Source: Jiella mangrovi (GTDB taxonomy: Bacteria > Pseudomonadota > Alphaproteobacteria > Rhizobiales > Rhizobiaceae). Taken from it: a stretch of DNA of 64,000 nucleotides. The stretch covers positions 248,001 to 312,000 of the forward strand of contig NZ_JAGJCF010000004.1 of NCBI RefSeq assembly GCF_017815135.1, written 5' to 3'. Of this stretch, positions 34,503 to 43,298 are shown piece after piece. Made by a program: the position numbers and the translations under genes. Position 1 is the first letter of the stretch. Every line of letters begins with the position of its first letter. Under the pieces are notes generated by a model. The model ran no database searches. It saw only the letters and a program-made list of their open reading frames with translations, and was not told the origin of the DNA.

Positions 34503-35672
34503 TCAGCGATCGTCGCTGCGAAACTGCGCTGCCACCGTCCCGGCGATGCGCGAGAAGACGCCTGCGCTTTCCACGGATTCGCCGGCAAAGAGCGGCACTT
34601 CGCGGATCGGCTCGCCGCCGCGCGAAAAGACTGCCCAGCCGGCGCGCTGGCCCTTCTTGACGGGGGCGGGGATCGGGCCGTTGCCCTCGATGACGCGCGT
34701 CACATCCGCAAGACTGCCGCGGGGAACGAGCATCGTCAGGTCCTCGCGGGCGAAGAGGGGAACGCTTTCCTGCGATCCGCCCGCGACCTTCGCCTCGCCG
34801 ATCGCCTCTGCGGCCGAGATCAGCGTCACCTCCTCGAAGTCCTGCAGGCCGAAGTCCATCACGCGTTTTGCCTCCCGCGCTCTTTCGGCCAGGGACTGCA
34901 TGCCGGACATCGCCAGCACGATGCGCCGGCCGCCCTTGGCCGCAGAGGCGACGAGGCCATAGCCGGAGGCCGCGGTATGGCCGGTCTTCAGCCCGTCTGC
35001 ACCCAGTTCCAGAAGCGGGTTGCGGTTCTTCTGCGTGATGCCGTTGAAGGTGAAGCTCTGCTCGGAGAACAGCGGGTATTCCTGCGGAAACGTCTTGATC
35101 AGATATTCCGCGAGGATGGCGAGATCGCGCATCGTCACCTCCTGGCCAGGCGCCGGCAGGCCATGGGGGTTGACGAAATGCGAATGGGATAGGCCGATCG
35201 CCCTGGCTTCGGCGTTCATCCTATCGGCGAATTTCGCCTCGCTGCCGGACAGCCCCTCGGCGATCACGATCGCCGCGTCGTTGCCGGACTGGATGATCAG
35301 GCCCTTGATCAGATCGTCGAGGCTGACGGTCTTGTGGACCGGCAGGAACATCGTCGAGCCGCCGGAATTGGCGCCGCCCTCGCGCCAGGCATGTTCGGAG
35401 ACCTCGAAGGTATCTTCCCTCGACGCCTCGCCCTTCTTGATCATGTCGAAGACGACGGTCGCGGTCATCAGCTTGGCGAGGCTCGCCGGCGGGATCGGAT
35501 CGTCGGCATTCTTTTCGTAAAGAACGCGCCCCGTGCCGACGTCGATCAGGATCGCCGTCGGGGCCGTCGTCTCGAACGCGCCTGCCGGTGCGGCAAAGAC
35601 GACCACGAGCAAGAGGGCCTGCAACAGGCTGGCAAGTCCGGTGAAAGGGGCGGGTAAACGGCATCTCCACAT
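34503..35672 (-). CDS. D-alanyl-D-alanine carboxypeptidase (penicillin-binding protein 5/6 type)
   Basis: 389 residues with a signal peptide ending near AGA|FETT (residue 33). The serine DD-peptidase motifs are complete: SLAK (S64, K67), SGN (S129-N131) and KTG (K229-G231). The C-terminal domain is the PBP5-like beta domain, with a final segment that may associate with the membrane. It trims the terminal D-Ala from peptidoglycan side chains in the periplasm. The start was moved 128 codons inside a longer frame, because only this ATG gives a signal peptide. Confidence 0.9.
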   Translation of the reverse strand: MWRCRLPAPFTGLASLLQALLLVVVFAAPAGAFETTAPTAILIDVGTGRVLYEKNADDPIPPASLAKLMTATVVFDMIKKGEASREDTFEVSEHAWREGGANSGGSTMFLPVHKTVSLDDLIKGLIIQSGNDAAIVIAEGLSGSEAKFADRMNAEARAIGLSHSHFVNPHGLPAPGQEVTMRDLAILAEYLIKTFPQEYPLFSEQSFTFNGITQKNRNPLLELGADGLKTGHTAASGYGLVASAAKGGRRIVLAMSGMQSLAERAREAKRVMDFGLQDFEEVTLISAAEAIGEAKVAGGSQESVPLFAREDLTMLVPRGSLADVTRVIEGNGPIPAPVKKGQRAGWAVFSRGGEPIREVPLFAGESVESAGVFSRIAGTVAAQFRSDDR

Positions 35673-35826
35673 GCCCGTTGCGTATCCAAGGAGGCGTTGC
35701 GCTTCAAGCGCTTCACGCAACTTTGGTCGGCACGGGAGACGGGGCGTTGTCTGGCGCCGCCTGCCGGATTGATCAGCGTCCAGACGCACGGGTGACAAGG
35801 CAAGCGATCTTTGCCACAAATCTTCG

Positions 35827-36234
35827 ATGCGAACCGTGCGGCACTTCCTGCGTGACAAGGTCTCGGCGGCGGCGTTCGTCGCCGTCCTGGCGCAGCTGAT
35901 GCTGCTCCAGATGCTCGTCGCGGGCCAGAACTGCCTTGCCATGACCTTCGCCGAAGGGCCGCAGGTGCTGTGCTCGGGGAGCCTCGTTCCGCAGGACGGT
36001 GTGGAGGCCCGGCGCGACGCGGGGTCGGACCACTGCCCGGGCTGCGCCTGCGCCATCGCTTGTGGCGGCCAGGGTCATCCGTCTGTCACCACGCAGACTG
36101 CGGAGGCGGCACCGGCCTTCGCGCTTGAGACTCCGGGCGGGATCAAGCGCTTGGCGCAGGGTGGCCCGCCACCGTCCCTTGCCTTGGCTCAGGGGCAGCT
36201 TCGCCTGCGCGACCCGCCGGATTTCTCCGCCTGA
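35827..36234 (+). CDS. Small exported Cys-rich protein (DUF2946-like)
   Basis: 135 residues: basic N-terminus, hydrophobic segment (AAFVAVLAQLMLLQMLVAG), then CPGCACAIACGG and a Pro-rich tail. The form resembles DUF2946-type proteins that occur beside copper-handling genes. It lies 70 bp upstream of a PCu(A)C copper chaperone on the same strand, so a shared role in periplasmic copper handling is likely but inferred. Family call tentative. Confidence 0.65.
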   Translation: MRTVRHFLRDKVSAAAFVAVLAQLMLLQMLVAGQNCLAMTFAEGPQVLCSGSLVPQDGVEARRDAGSDHCPGCACAIACGGQGHPSVTTQTAEAAPAFALETPGGIKRLAQGGPPPSLALAQGQLRLRDPPDFSA

Positions 36235-36305
36235 ACACGCGATCTGTCATCAGCCCCGATCGGACGACCCGCGGGGCCTTGCCTCTCTTCCTTCGGAGAA
36301 TTTCC

Positions 36306-36818
36306 ATGCGTTTCATCCCCACGGCCCTTGCGGCCGCGAGCCTTGTCGCTGCCGTTTCCGGCGCGAGCGCCCACTCCTACAAGGTCGGCGACCTCGAGAT
36401 CGCCCATCCCTGGAGCCGCGCGACCCTGCCCAACGCTCCGGTCGCGGGGGGCTACATGACCATCACCAACACCGGCAAGAGCGCCGACCGCCTGATCGGC
36501 GGTTCCACGCCGGCGGCCGAGCGCGTCGAGATCCACGAGATGACGATGGATGGCGACGTCATGAAGATGCGCCCGGTCGAGGGCGGGCTGGAGATTCCCG
36601 CCGGCGAGACCATTACCCTCAAGCCCGGCGGCTATCACCTGATGCTGACGAAGCCGGCCGGGCGTCTGAAGGAGGGAGACCGCGTGCCGCTGACTCTGCG
36701 CTTCGAAAAGGCCGGGGAGGTAAAGGTCGAGCTGGCGGTCGATAAGCCCAACGCCATGGGGCCGGGCGGCGCGACCGGTGTGGATCATGAAGCGCATGGG
36801 GCAATGAAGATGAAGTAG
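36306..36818 (+). CDS. Copper chaperone PCu(A)C
   Basis: 170 residues with a signal peptide (MRFIPTALAAASLVAAVSGASA). The copper-binding pattern is present: H in VEIHEM, the M of MKMRPV and the H/M of GGYHLML, the H(M)x10Mx21HxM signature of PCu(A)C. A His/Met-rich tail (DHEAHGAMKMK) may add a site. It delivers Cu(I) to cytochrome oxidase in the periplasm. The ATG at 36306 follows a GGAG site. Confidence 0.9.
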   Translation: MRFIPTALAAASLVAAVSGASAHSYKVGDLEIAHPWSRATLPNAPVAGGYMTITNTGKSADRLIGGSTPAAERVEIHEMTMDGDVMKMRPVEGGLEIPAGETITLKPGGYHLMLTKPAGRLKEGDRVPLTLRFEKAGEVKVELAVDKPNAMGPGGATGVDHEAHGAMKMK

Positions 36819-36925
36819 GTGCCGGATTTTGATGTGGGCGGTCCACATTGACGCCGAGGATAGCCCGGTGGCGTCGCCATCGACTGCATCCGAGGCTGGA
36901 ATTCCGGCCGACCCCATCGAAATCA

Positions 36926-37056
36926 CGTCATCCTCGGGCTTGTCCCGAGGATCTACCGCTGCAGCCGGATCAGAAGCGTTTCCGAAGAGCCAGTCATGGA
37001 CGCGCGGCCCCGTCAGCCGACGGCAGGAGATCCTCGGGACAAGCCCGAGGATGACG
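36926..37056. repeat. Composite inverted repeat E3
   Basis: Left arm CGTCATCCTCGGGCTTGTCC with CCTCGGG/CCCGAGG hairpin; right arm CTCGGGACAAGCCCGAGGAT then GACG. The two arms are nearly perfect inverse complements about 70 bp apart. Third member of the E1/E2 group. Confidence 0.75.
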
Positions 37057-37110
37057 GCGCAGGGGTGTTGTTCGCTTGGAAAAGCCAGCCTTTCCAATGT
37101 TTTATCCGCG

Positions 37111-38943
37111 TCACCCCTCCATTTCGGCCTTGAGCATTTCCAGCTCCAGCCATTCGTCCTCGGCCTTTGCCAGCGCCGCGCGTTTTTCGTCGATGAGCTT
37201 TGCCAGTTGCTGGAACCGCTCCGGCTTCCTGGAAAACAGGCTCGGGTCCGCCATCTCCGCTTCGGCTTCGGCGATCGCGGCTTCCAGTTCGGCAATGGTC
37301 TTGGGCAGGGTTTCGAGGGCGAATTTCTGCTTGTAGGAAAGCTTCGACGAGCTGCCCGAAGGCTTTGCGGCCGGCGCAGCGGGGCCTGAGCCGGATGCAG
37401 CCTTGGCCTTTCCCGAAGCTGCCGGCTTCTGCGCCTTTTGCGATGCCGCCGCGTCCCGCTTCTGGGCGAGCATGTCGGAATAGCCCCCGGCATATTCGAG
37501 CCAGACGCCATTTTCGGCCGGCGAGATGACGCCCGTCACCGTCCGGTCGAGGAAGTCGCGGTCGTGGCTGACGAGGAGCACCGTGCCGGGATAGCCGGCG
37601 ATCAGCTCCTCCAGAAGATCCAGCGTCTCCATGTCGAGATCGTTGGTCGGCTCGTCGAGGACGAGGAGATTGGCGGGCGTCGCCAGCGTCTTGGCGAGGA
37701 GAAGCCGCGCCCGCTCGCCGCCGGAAAGCTGGCCGACAGGGGTGCGGATCTGCTCGGGCTGGAACAGAAAGTCCTTCAGATAGCCAGCGACGTGACGCGG
37801 CTCGCCATTGACCATCACCTGGTCGCCGCGCCCGTCGGTCAGGGCTTCGGCGACGCCGACATCGTCCTTCAGGCTGGCCCGCTTCTGGTCGAGAAAGGCG
37901 AGATCGAGATTGGTGCCGAGGCGGATCTTGCCGGTGTCGGGCTGCAACTCGCCGATCAGCATCTTCAACAGCGTCGTCTTGCCGATGCCGTTCGGCCCGA
38001 CGAGGCCGATCCGGTCTCCCCGGGCGATGCGGGTGGAGAAATCATCGACCAGCACTCGGCCGTCATAGGCCTTGGAAATGCCGTCCGCCTCGATGACCAG
38101 CTTGCCGCTCTCGCGGGTCTCGCCGGCCTGCATCACCGCCTGGCCGACGGCCCGCCGCGTGTCCCGGCGCTGCTGGCGCATGGCGTGGAGCTCGCCGAGC
38201 CGGCGCATGTTGCGGGTGCGGCGGGCGGTGACGCCGTAGCGCAGCCAGTGCTCCTCGCGCACGATCTTGCGGTCGAGCTTCTGCAGGTCGCGCTCTTCTT
38301 CCTCAAGCACCTTGTCGCGCCACGCCTCGAAGGAGCCGAACCCCTCGTCGATGCGCTTCACCCCGCCGCGGTCGAGCCACACCGTCGCCTTCGTCACGGT
38401 CTGCAGGAAACGCCTGTCGTGGCTGATGACGACGAGGGCGCTCTTCATCTGGCGAATTTCGCCTTCCAGCCATTCGATCGTCGGCAGATCGAGATGGTTG
38501 GTCGGCTCGTCGAGGAGGATGACGTCGGGCTCGGGGGCGAGCGTTTTCGCCAGCGCCGCCCGCCGCGCCTCGCCGCCGGAAAGATTGGCCGGCGACATGT
38601 CCTCGGTGAGGCCGAGCGCTTCGATCAGAAAGGTGACGCGGTAAGGATCGTCGGCCGGGCCGAGGCCATCGGCGACATAGTCCCCGACGCTCTGGAAATC
38701 GCCGAAATCCGGCTCCTGAGCGAGATAGCGCAGCGTCGTACCGGGTTTCAGGAACACCTCGCCCCGATCGGGCTCGACCTGACCGGCGGCGATCTTCAGA
38801 AGCGTCGACTTGCCGGAGCCGTTGCGCCCGACCAGCGCGATGCGATCGCCGGGCAGGACGTTGAGTTCGACGCCGGACAGAAGCGGTGTGCCGCCGAAGG
38901 TGAGCGCGACGCCATCAAGGCGCAGAAGGGGAGGGGGTGCCAT
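37111..38943 (-). CDS. uup: ABC-F family ATPase (Uup-like)
   Basis: 610 residues with two ABC domains and no membrane segments. First domain: GRNGSGKST, LSGGEARRAALA, VILLDEPTNHLD. Second: GPNGIGKTT, LSGGERARLLLA, LLVLDEPTNDLD. The C-terminal 70 residues form a coiled coil (ETLPKTIAELEAAIAEAEAE), the Uup signature, preceded by an Ala/Ser/Lys linker. ABC-F proteins act on ribosomes or on branched DNA; Uup affects precise transposon excision. Cytoplasmic, single gene. Confidence 0.9.
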   Translation of the reverse strand: MAPPPLLRLDGVALTFGGTPLLSGVELNVLPGDRIALVGRNGSGKSTLLKIAAGQVEPDRGEVFLKPGTTLRYLAQEPDFGDFQSVGDYVADGLGPADDPYRVTFLIEALGLTEDMSPANLSGGEARRAALAKTLAPEPDVILLDEPTNHLDLPTIEWLEGEIRQMKSALVVISHDRRFLQTVTKATVWLDRGGVKRIDEGFGSFEAWRDKVLEEEERDLQKLDRKIVREEHWLRYGVTARRTRNMRRLGELHAMRQQRRDTRRAVGQAVMQAGETRESGKLVIEADGISKAYDGRVLVDDFSTRIARGDRIGLVGPNGIGKTTLLKMLIGELQPDTGKIRLGTNLDLAFLDQKRASLKDDVGVAEALTDGRGDQVMVNGEPRHVAGYLKDFLFQPEQIRTPVGQLSGGERARLLLAKTLATPANLLVLDEPTNDLDMETLDLLEELIAGYPGTVLLVSHDRDFLDRTVTGVISPAENGVWLEYAGGYSDMLAQKRDAAASQKAQKPAASGKAKAASGSGPAAPAAKPSGSSSKLSYKQKFALETLPKTIAELEAAIAEAEAEMADPSLFSRKPERFQQLAKLIDEKRAALAKAEDEWLELEMLKAEMEG

Positions 38944-38954
38944 GGGGGGCTTCT

Positions 38955-39059
38955 ACAGCATCGGCCCAAAAATCGGAATCGATTTTTGGAAAGCACGATG
39001 CGTAGATTCAATAGGTTAGAGCGTCCTTTGTGCGTCCATTCGGACGCACGGCGCTCTAA
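38955..39059. repeat. Palindromic intergenic repeat, copy C
   Basis: Best-preserved copy. One end is AT-rich (AAAAATCGGAATCGATTTTT), the other a hairpin GTGCGTCC-ATTC-GGACGCAC flanked by TTAGAGCG/CGCTCTAA. It is copy A in reverse orientation. It sits between the ABC-F gene start and the TacT gene end. Confidence 0.8.
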
Positions 39060-39183
39060 GCAATTGCGGGATCGGAGGGAATGGGGGCGATGTCCGGATT
39101 TGGCCGATTGGCATTTCCCGAACTGATGAGCGGCCTCGAACGAGCCGGCCCGCGGCGCATGTGCCTGCTTGCCGGCAACGATG

Positions 39184-39723
39184 CTACCGACCCGAGAGCA
39201 ATTTCCGGACGACTGCCATCGGGAGAACCATTCTGAGTGGGTTGGAGGGCAGAGATTCGAAACCGTAGCGGCGATAAAGCGCCAGTCGCTTTTCGACCAA
39301 TGTGGCATCGCCGCAGTCGAGAACGTCCAGCATCACGGCAGCGATCCCGAGTTCGTCCGAGATGCGGCTCATCCGCGCGAGGCAGTCGAGGAGGAGATCG
39401 CCGCCGTAACCCATGCCCTGAAACCGCTGATCGACCGCAATCATGGAGATGAACCCGACGGGGATCCGACCATGGCCGGGCCGATTTTTCGCGAACCGGC
39501 TTGGAAGCTCCGCATATGCGACCGCGTGGGCGTTGATGGCGTAAAAGCCGATCAGGTCTCCATTTGGAGAGAGCATGACGCGGACCCGCAGATTGTCCGC
39601 CTTCTGCAGCTTGTTCGCCGTCTTGTGGAAGAAATTGTCGACCCGTCCGACCCCGGATGAGAACGACGTGCGATCATGTCGTTCCGGATCGAACGTCTCG
39701 ATGATCATCCGCGGCTGCGTCAC
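39184..39723 (-). CDS. GNAT toxin, TacT-like
   Basis: 179 residues. GNAT fold with acetyl-CoA loop QRFQGMGYGGDLL and the family pattern FYAINAHAV...ISMIAVD. TacT toxins acetylate the amino group of charged tRNAs and stop translation. The start overlaps the antitoxin stop by four bases (ATGA), the standard TacA-TacT order. Target is inferred from the family. Confidence 0.85.
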   Translation of the reverse strand: MTQPRMIIETFDPERHDRTSFSSGVGRVDNFFHKTANKLQKADNLRVRVMLSPNGDLIGFYAINAHAVAYAELPSRFAKNRPGHGRIPVGFISMIAVDQRFQGMGYGGDLLLDCLARMSRISDELGIAAVMLDVLDCGDATLVEKRLALYRRYGFESLPSNPLRMVLPMAVVRKLLSGR

Positions 39724-40031
39724 TTTCGCGAATCGACCGTGTCCCGATATCGCGAGAATGCGGCCCGCAGGGCCTCGGTCGGCTCGGGCGGATTGTCGAG
39801 CGCTTCGAAGAAGGCGGCGTGATCGGCCGGCGTCAGCCTCGTCACCTCATGTGCGGCGATGGTCCTCAGTGCGGCCTCGTAAGCCGCGGTCATCGTGAAG
39901 ACGGAATCATCGACACCGCTCAATGCTGCCGCTTGTTGGATGGTCCGCTTGATGCGGGGCTTGGTGCGGAAGTTCATGCGCTCGCTGGCCCGCTCGTCGT
40001 CGCGTGTCGGCCTATCCGGCGAAGAACTCAT
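39720..40031 (-). CDS. DUF1778 antitoxin, TacA-like
   Basis: 103 residues: a ribbon-helix-helix N-terminus (ASERMNFRTKPRIKRTIQQA) and a C-terminal toxin-binding tail ending in FSRYRDTVDSRK. The ATG at 40031 was chosen because AAGGGAGG lies 8 bases before it; the ATG at 40037 is too close. It should neutralise the downstream GNAT toxin and repress the pair. Confidence 0.85.
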   Translation of the reverse strand: MSSSPDRPTRDDERASERMNFRTKPRIKRTIQQAAALSGVDDSVFTMTAAYEAALRTIAAHEVTRLTPADHAAFFEALDNPPEPTEALRAAFSRYRDTVDSRK

Positions 40032-40060
40032 GGCCATGGCCTCCCTTATAACCCCAAGAA

Positions 40061-40081
40061 TGTACGCCAAAGCGGCGCACA
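40061..40081. promoter_or_regulatory. Imperfect inverted repeat, likely TacA operator
   Basis: TGTACGCC (40061-40068) and GGCGCACA (40074-40081) pair with one mismatch around a 5-base spacer. It lies 30 bp before the antitoxin start, where the ribbon-helix-helix antitoxin would bind to control its own operon. Confidence 0.5.
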
Positions 40082-40127
40082 ATGCAAGAAGCTGATACCG
40101 GTTGACGCGATCTTGTCCTGTCCGCCC

Positions 40128-43100
40128 CTACTCCGCGGGCGCCGGATGCCCGCCCTTTTCGTCGCCTTCCCGGCGCCCCTCGTTCTCGGCTTCCGCCGCC
40201 GCCACGTCGCGGTGGAGTTCGGCGGTGCGTTCCGACACCGGCCTGGAGAACCGACCGAGGATCAGATAGGCGACCGGCGTGACGTAGAGCGTCGAGAAGG
40301 TGGCGAGGCCGAGACCGCCGACGATGACGTAGCCGAGTGCGATGCGCGCCTCGGCGCCGGCGCCGGAGGCGAAGACCAGCGGCAGGCCGCCGACGACCGT
40401 GGCGACCATCGTCATCATGACCGGGCGCAGGCGAATGAGACAGGCGTCCTCGATCGCCTGGCGTAGCGGCAGGCCTCTTTCCCGCAATTGATTGGCGAAC
40501 TCGACGATGAGGATGCCGTTCTTGGCCATGATGCCGACGAGAAGGACGAGGCCGATCTGGCTGTAGAGATTGAGGCTCATCCCGAAGAAGGAGAGGGCGA
40601 AGATCGCGCAGGCAACGCCCAGCGGCACCGTCGCGATGATGATGAAGGCCGAGACGAAGCTCTCGAACTGGGCGGCGAGAACGAGGACGATGACGACGAT
40701 GGCGAAGCCGAAGACCAGAGCGAGGCCGTTGTTGGTCTCGGTGAGCGTCGCGGCCTCGGCGAGCGGGATCAGCCGCTGGGAGGGCGGCAGGATGGTCTTG
40801 GCGAAGGCCTGGGTGTCGATCCAGGCATCCTGAATGGCGTAATTGTCAGGGATCGAGGCGGTGATGGCGACCGCGCGGCTGCGGTTTTCCCGGCTCAGCG
40901 ACGGTGCGATCGGCTTTTCCTCGACGGTGGCGATGGTCGACATCGGCACGATGCGCCCGTCGGAGGCCTTGAGGAAGACGTTGCGCAGGTCGCTGGGATC
41001 GTTGACCGGGTCGCTGGTCGAGATCAGCTGGATCGGCACTTCCTTGTCGCCGATATAGGTCTGGCCGATCTCGCGCCCGTCGAGCAGCGCCTGCATCGCG
41101 GTGGCGAGACCGTCGATGTCGATGCCGAGATCGGAGGCCCGGGCGCGGTCGATGACGACCGAGAGCTGCGGCTGCGTCGCGTCGTTGGACAGCCGCACCG
41201 TGCCCCAGCGGCCATCGGCCTGCATCTTGTCCACCAGTTCGTCGGCGCTCGCCGCCAGCTCATCGAAATTCTGGCCGGCAATGGCAAATTGCAGGCCGCG
41301 GCCGCCGCCCCGGATGCCGAGCGAATTCGGCTGGATGGCGAAGGCCCGCACACCGGCGATGTTGCGCAGCTTTCCGTTGATCTCTGCGACGATCTCCTGC
41401 TGGGTTCTGGCGCGATCGGCCCAGTCGGCGAGGCTGAGCACCATAAAGGCCCGGTTGGCGCCGCCCCGGCCGGTGATGGCGAAGACGTTTTTCGCCTCCT
41501 TCGTGCCGACATAGGGGATCAGGATGTCCTCGATCTTGCGGACCTGGGCGTTGGTGTAGTCGAGGCTCGCCCCCTGCGGCCCGCTGATACTCATCAGGAC
41601 GACGGCACGGTCCTCGGAGGGCGTCAGCTCCTGCGGCATCGTCTTGAAGACGGTGTAGGCGCTGAAGGAAAACAGAGCCGCCGCCGCGACGACGACGATC
41701 GGGAAGGCGAGGCAGAAGCGAAGGGTGAGGGCGTAGAAGCCGCCGAGCTTTGAACCGGTCCAGAGGATGGCGCGCGCGAAGCCCCCCGGCTTCCTCTCGT
41801 CCTCGCGGGCCTTCAGAAAGGTCGCCGCGAGCATCGGGCAAAGGGTCAGCGCGATGAAGGAGGAAATGACGACGGCCGCGGCGAGGACATAGCCGAATTC
41901 GCGGAACAGCCCGCCCGCCTGTCCGGGCAGGAAGGAGATCGGCACGAAGACGGCGGCGAGCGTCGCCGTCGTGGAGATGACGGCGAAGAACATCTCGCGC
42001 GCGCCGATGACGGCGGCGGCCCGGGGCTTTGCCCCCATGTCGCGCCAGCGCACAATGTTTTCCAGAACGATGATGGCGTCGTCGACCACCATGCCCGTCG
42101 CCAGCACGAGGGCGAGGAGGGTGAGGATGTTGATGGAAAAGCCGGCGAGATAGATGAAGGACACGACGCCGATCAGGGCGATCGGCATGGTGACGGCGGG
42201 AATGAAGGTGGCGCGGAGGTTCAACAGAAACAGGAAGATCACCGCGACGACGATGACGACCGCAAGCCCGATGGCGAGCTGCACCTCGTGCAGGGCGCCG
42301 TTGATGAAGGTCGCGTCGTCGCTCGTCACCTCGACATGGACGCCGTCGGGCAGCGTCCGGTTGAGGTTTGCCACCTCCCGTCTGACGCCGTCTGAGATGT
42401 CGAGCGTCGAGGAGCCGGCCTGCCGGACGACGCCGAGGCCGATCCCCGTCTCGCCGTTGCGCCGCAGCTGCGAGCCGGCGTCGTCGGGTCCGAAACGGAC
42501 CGAGGCGACGTCGCCGACTTGCGTGCGCGCGTCGAGATAGATCGCCTCGAAGGCTTCCGGCGAGGTGACGTTGGCGTCGGCCCTGACGATCAGCTGCTGG
42601 CTCGGCGAGGCGAGGGAACCGGCCGGAACGTCCAGCGCGGCATTCTGGAGCGCGGTTGCGACATTGCCGAGGGTGAGGCCCCGGGTTGCCAGCTTGTCCG
42701 GGTCGATGTCGACATAGATGAGCTTCTCGCGCTCGCCATAGACCTGCAGGTCGGCGACGCCGTCGACGGCGGCGAGCTGGTCGGCGATGCGATCCTCGAC
42801 GAGGGTCGTCAGATCCTCGATCTTCATGTTTTTGGCCGTCACGGCGAGGCGCATGATCGCCTGGGCGTCGGCATCGGCCTTGACGATGCGCGGCTCGTCG
42901 GCGCCCTCGGGGAGGCGGTTGGCCATGCGGCTGACGGCGTCGCGCACGTCGCTCGCGGCGACGTTGAGGTCGGTCGCGTCGGAAAACTCGATGGTCACCC
43001 GGGCGTCGCCGAATTCCGATTCCGACGACATCGATTCGATGCCGCTGACGCGCGCGACGGCGCTTTCGATCTGGCTGGTGATCTGACGGTCGATCGTCTC

Positions 43101-43298
43101 GGGGCTCGCCCCGTCGAAATCGACCGAAACGGTGATCACCGGCCGGTCGACATTGGGCAGTTCGCGGATCTCGACGGCGCTGAGTGCGGCGAGGCCGGCG
43201 ACGACGATCAAGAGGTTGAGGACGATGGTGAGGACCGGCCGGCGGATGAAGAGGCTCGTGAAGGCCGTCAGCCCGTCGATGCGCTGCTCCGGCGTCAC
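40128..43298 (-). CDS. RND efflux transporter permease
   Basis: 1056 residues, the standard RND length, with 12 predicted membrane segments and two large periplasmic loops. The start SLFIRRPVLTIVLNLLIV and the TM4 motif GMVVDDAIIVLEN, carrying the proton-relay aspartates, are typical. It should export hydrophobic or toxic compounds using proton motive force. The start overlaps the adaptor stop by four bases. No outer-membrane factor gene is adjacent, so a TolC-like partner must be encoded elsewhere. Confidence 0.93.
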   Translation of the reverse strand: MTPEQRIDGLTAFTSLFIRRPVLTIVLNLLIVVAGLAALSAVEIRELPNVDRPVITVSVDFDGASPETIDRQITSQIESAVARVSGIESMSSESEFGDARVTIEFSDATDLNVAASDVRDAVSRMANRLPEGADEPRIVKADADAQAIMRLAVTAKNMKIEDLTTLVEDRIADQLAAVDGVADLQVYGEREKLIYVDIDPDKLATRGLTLGNVATALQNAALDVPAGSLASPSQQLIVRADANVTSPEAFEAIYLDARTQVGDVASVRFGPDDAGSQLRRNGETGIGLGVVRQAGSSTLDISDGVRREVANLNRTLPDGVHVEVTSDDATFINGALHEVQLAIGLAVVIVVAVIFLFLLNLRATFIPAVTMPIALIGVVSFIYLAGFSINILTLLALVLATGMVVDDAIIVLENIVRWRDMGAKPRAAAVIGAREMFFAVISTTATLAAVFVPISFLPGQAGGLFREFGYVLAAAVVISSFIALTLCPMLAATFLKAREDERKPGGFARAILWTGSKLGGFYALTLRFCLAFPIVVVAAAALFSFSAYTVFKTMPQELTPSEDRAVVLMSISGPQGASLDYTNAQVRKIEDILIPYVGTKEAKNVFAITGRGGANRAFMVLSLADWADRARTQQEIVAEINGKLRNIAGVRAFAIQPNSLGIRGGGRGLQFAIAGQNFDELAASADELVDKMQADGRWGTVRLSNDATQPQLSVVIDRARASDLGIDIDGLATAMQALLDGREIGQTYIGDKEVPIQLISTSDPVNDPSDLRNVFLKASDGRIVPMSTIATVEEKPIAPSLSRENRSRAVAITASIPDNYAIQDAWIDTQAFAKTILPPSQRLIPLAEAATLTETNNGLALVFGFAIVVIVLVLAAQFESFVSAFIIIATVPLGVACAIFALSFFGMSLNLYSQIGLVLLVGIMAKNGILIVEFANQLRERGLPLRQAIEDACLIRLRPVMMTMVATVVGGLPLVFASGAGAEARIALGYVIVGGLGLATFSTLYVTPVAYLILGRFSRPVSERTAELHRDVAAAEAENEGRREGDEKGGHPAPAE

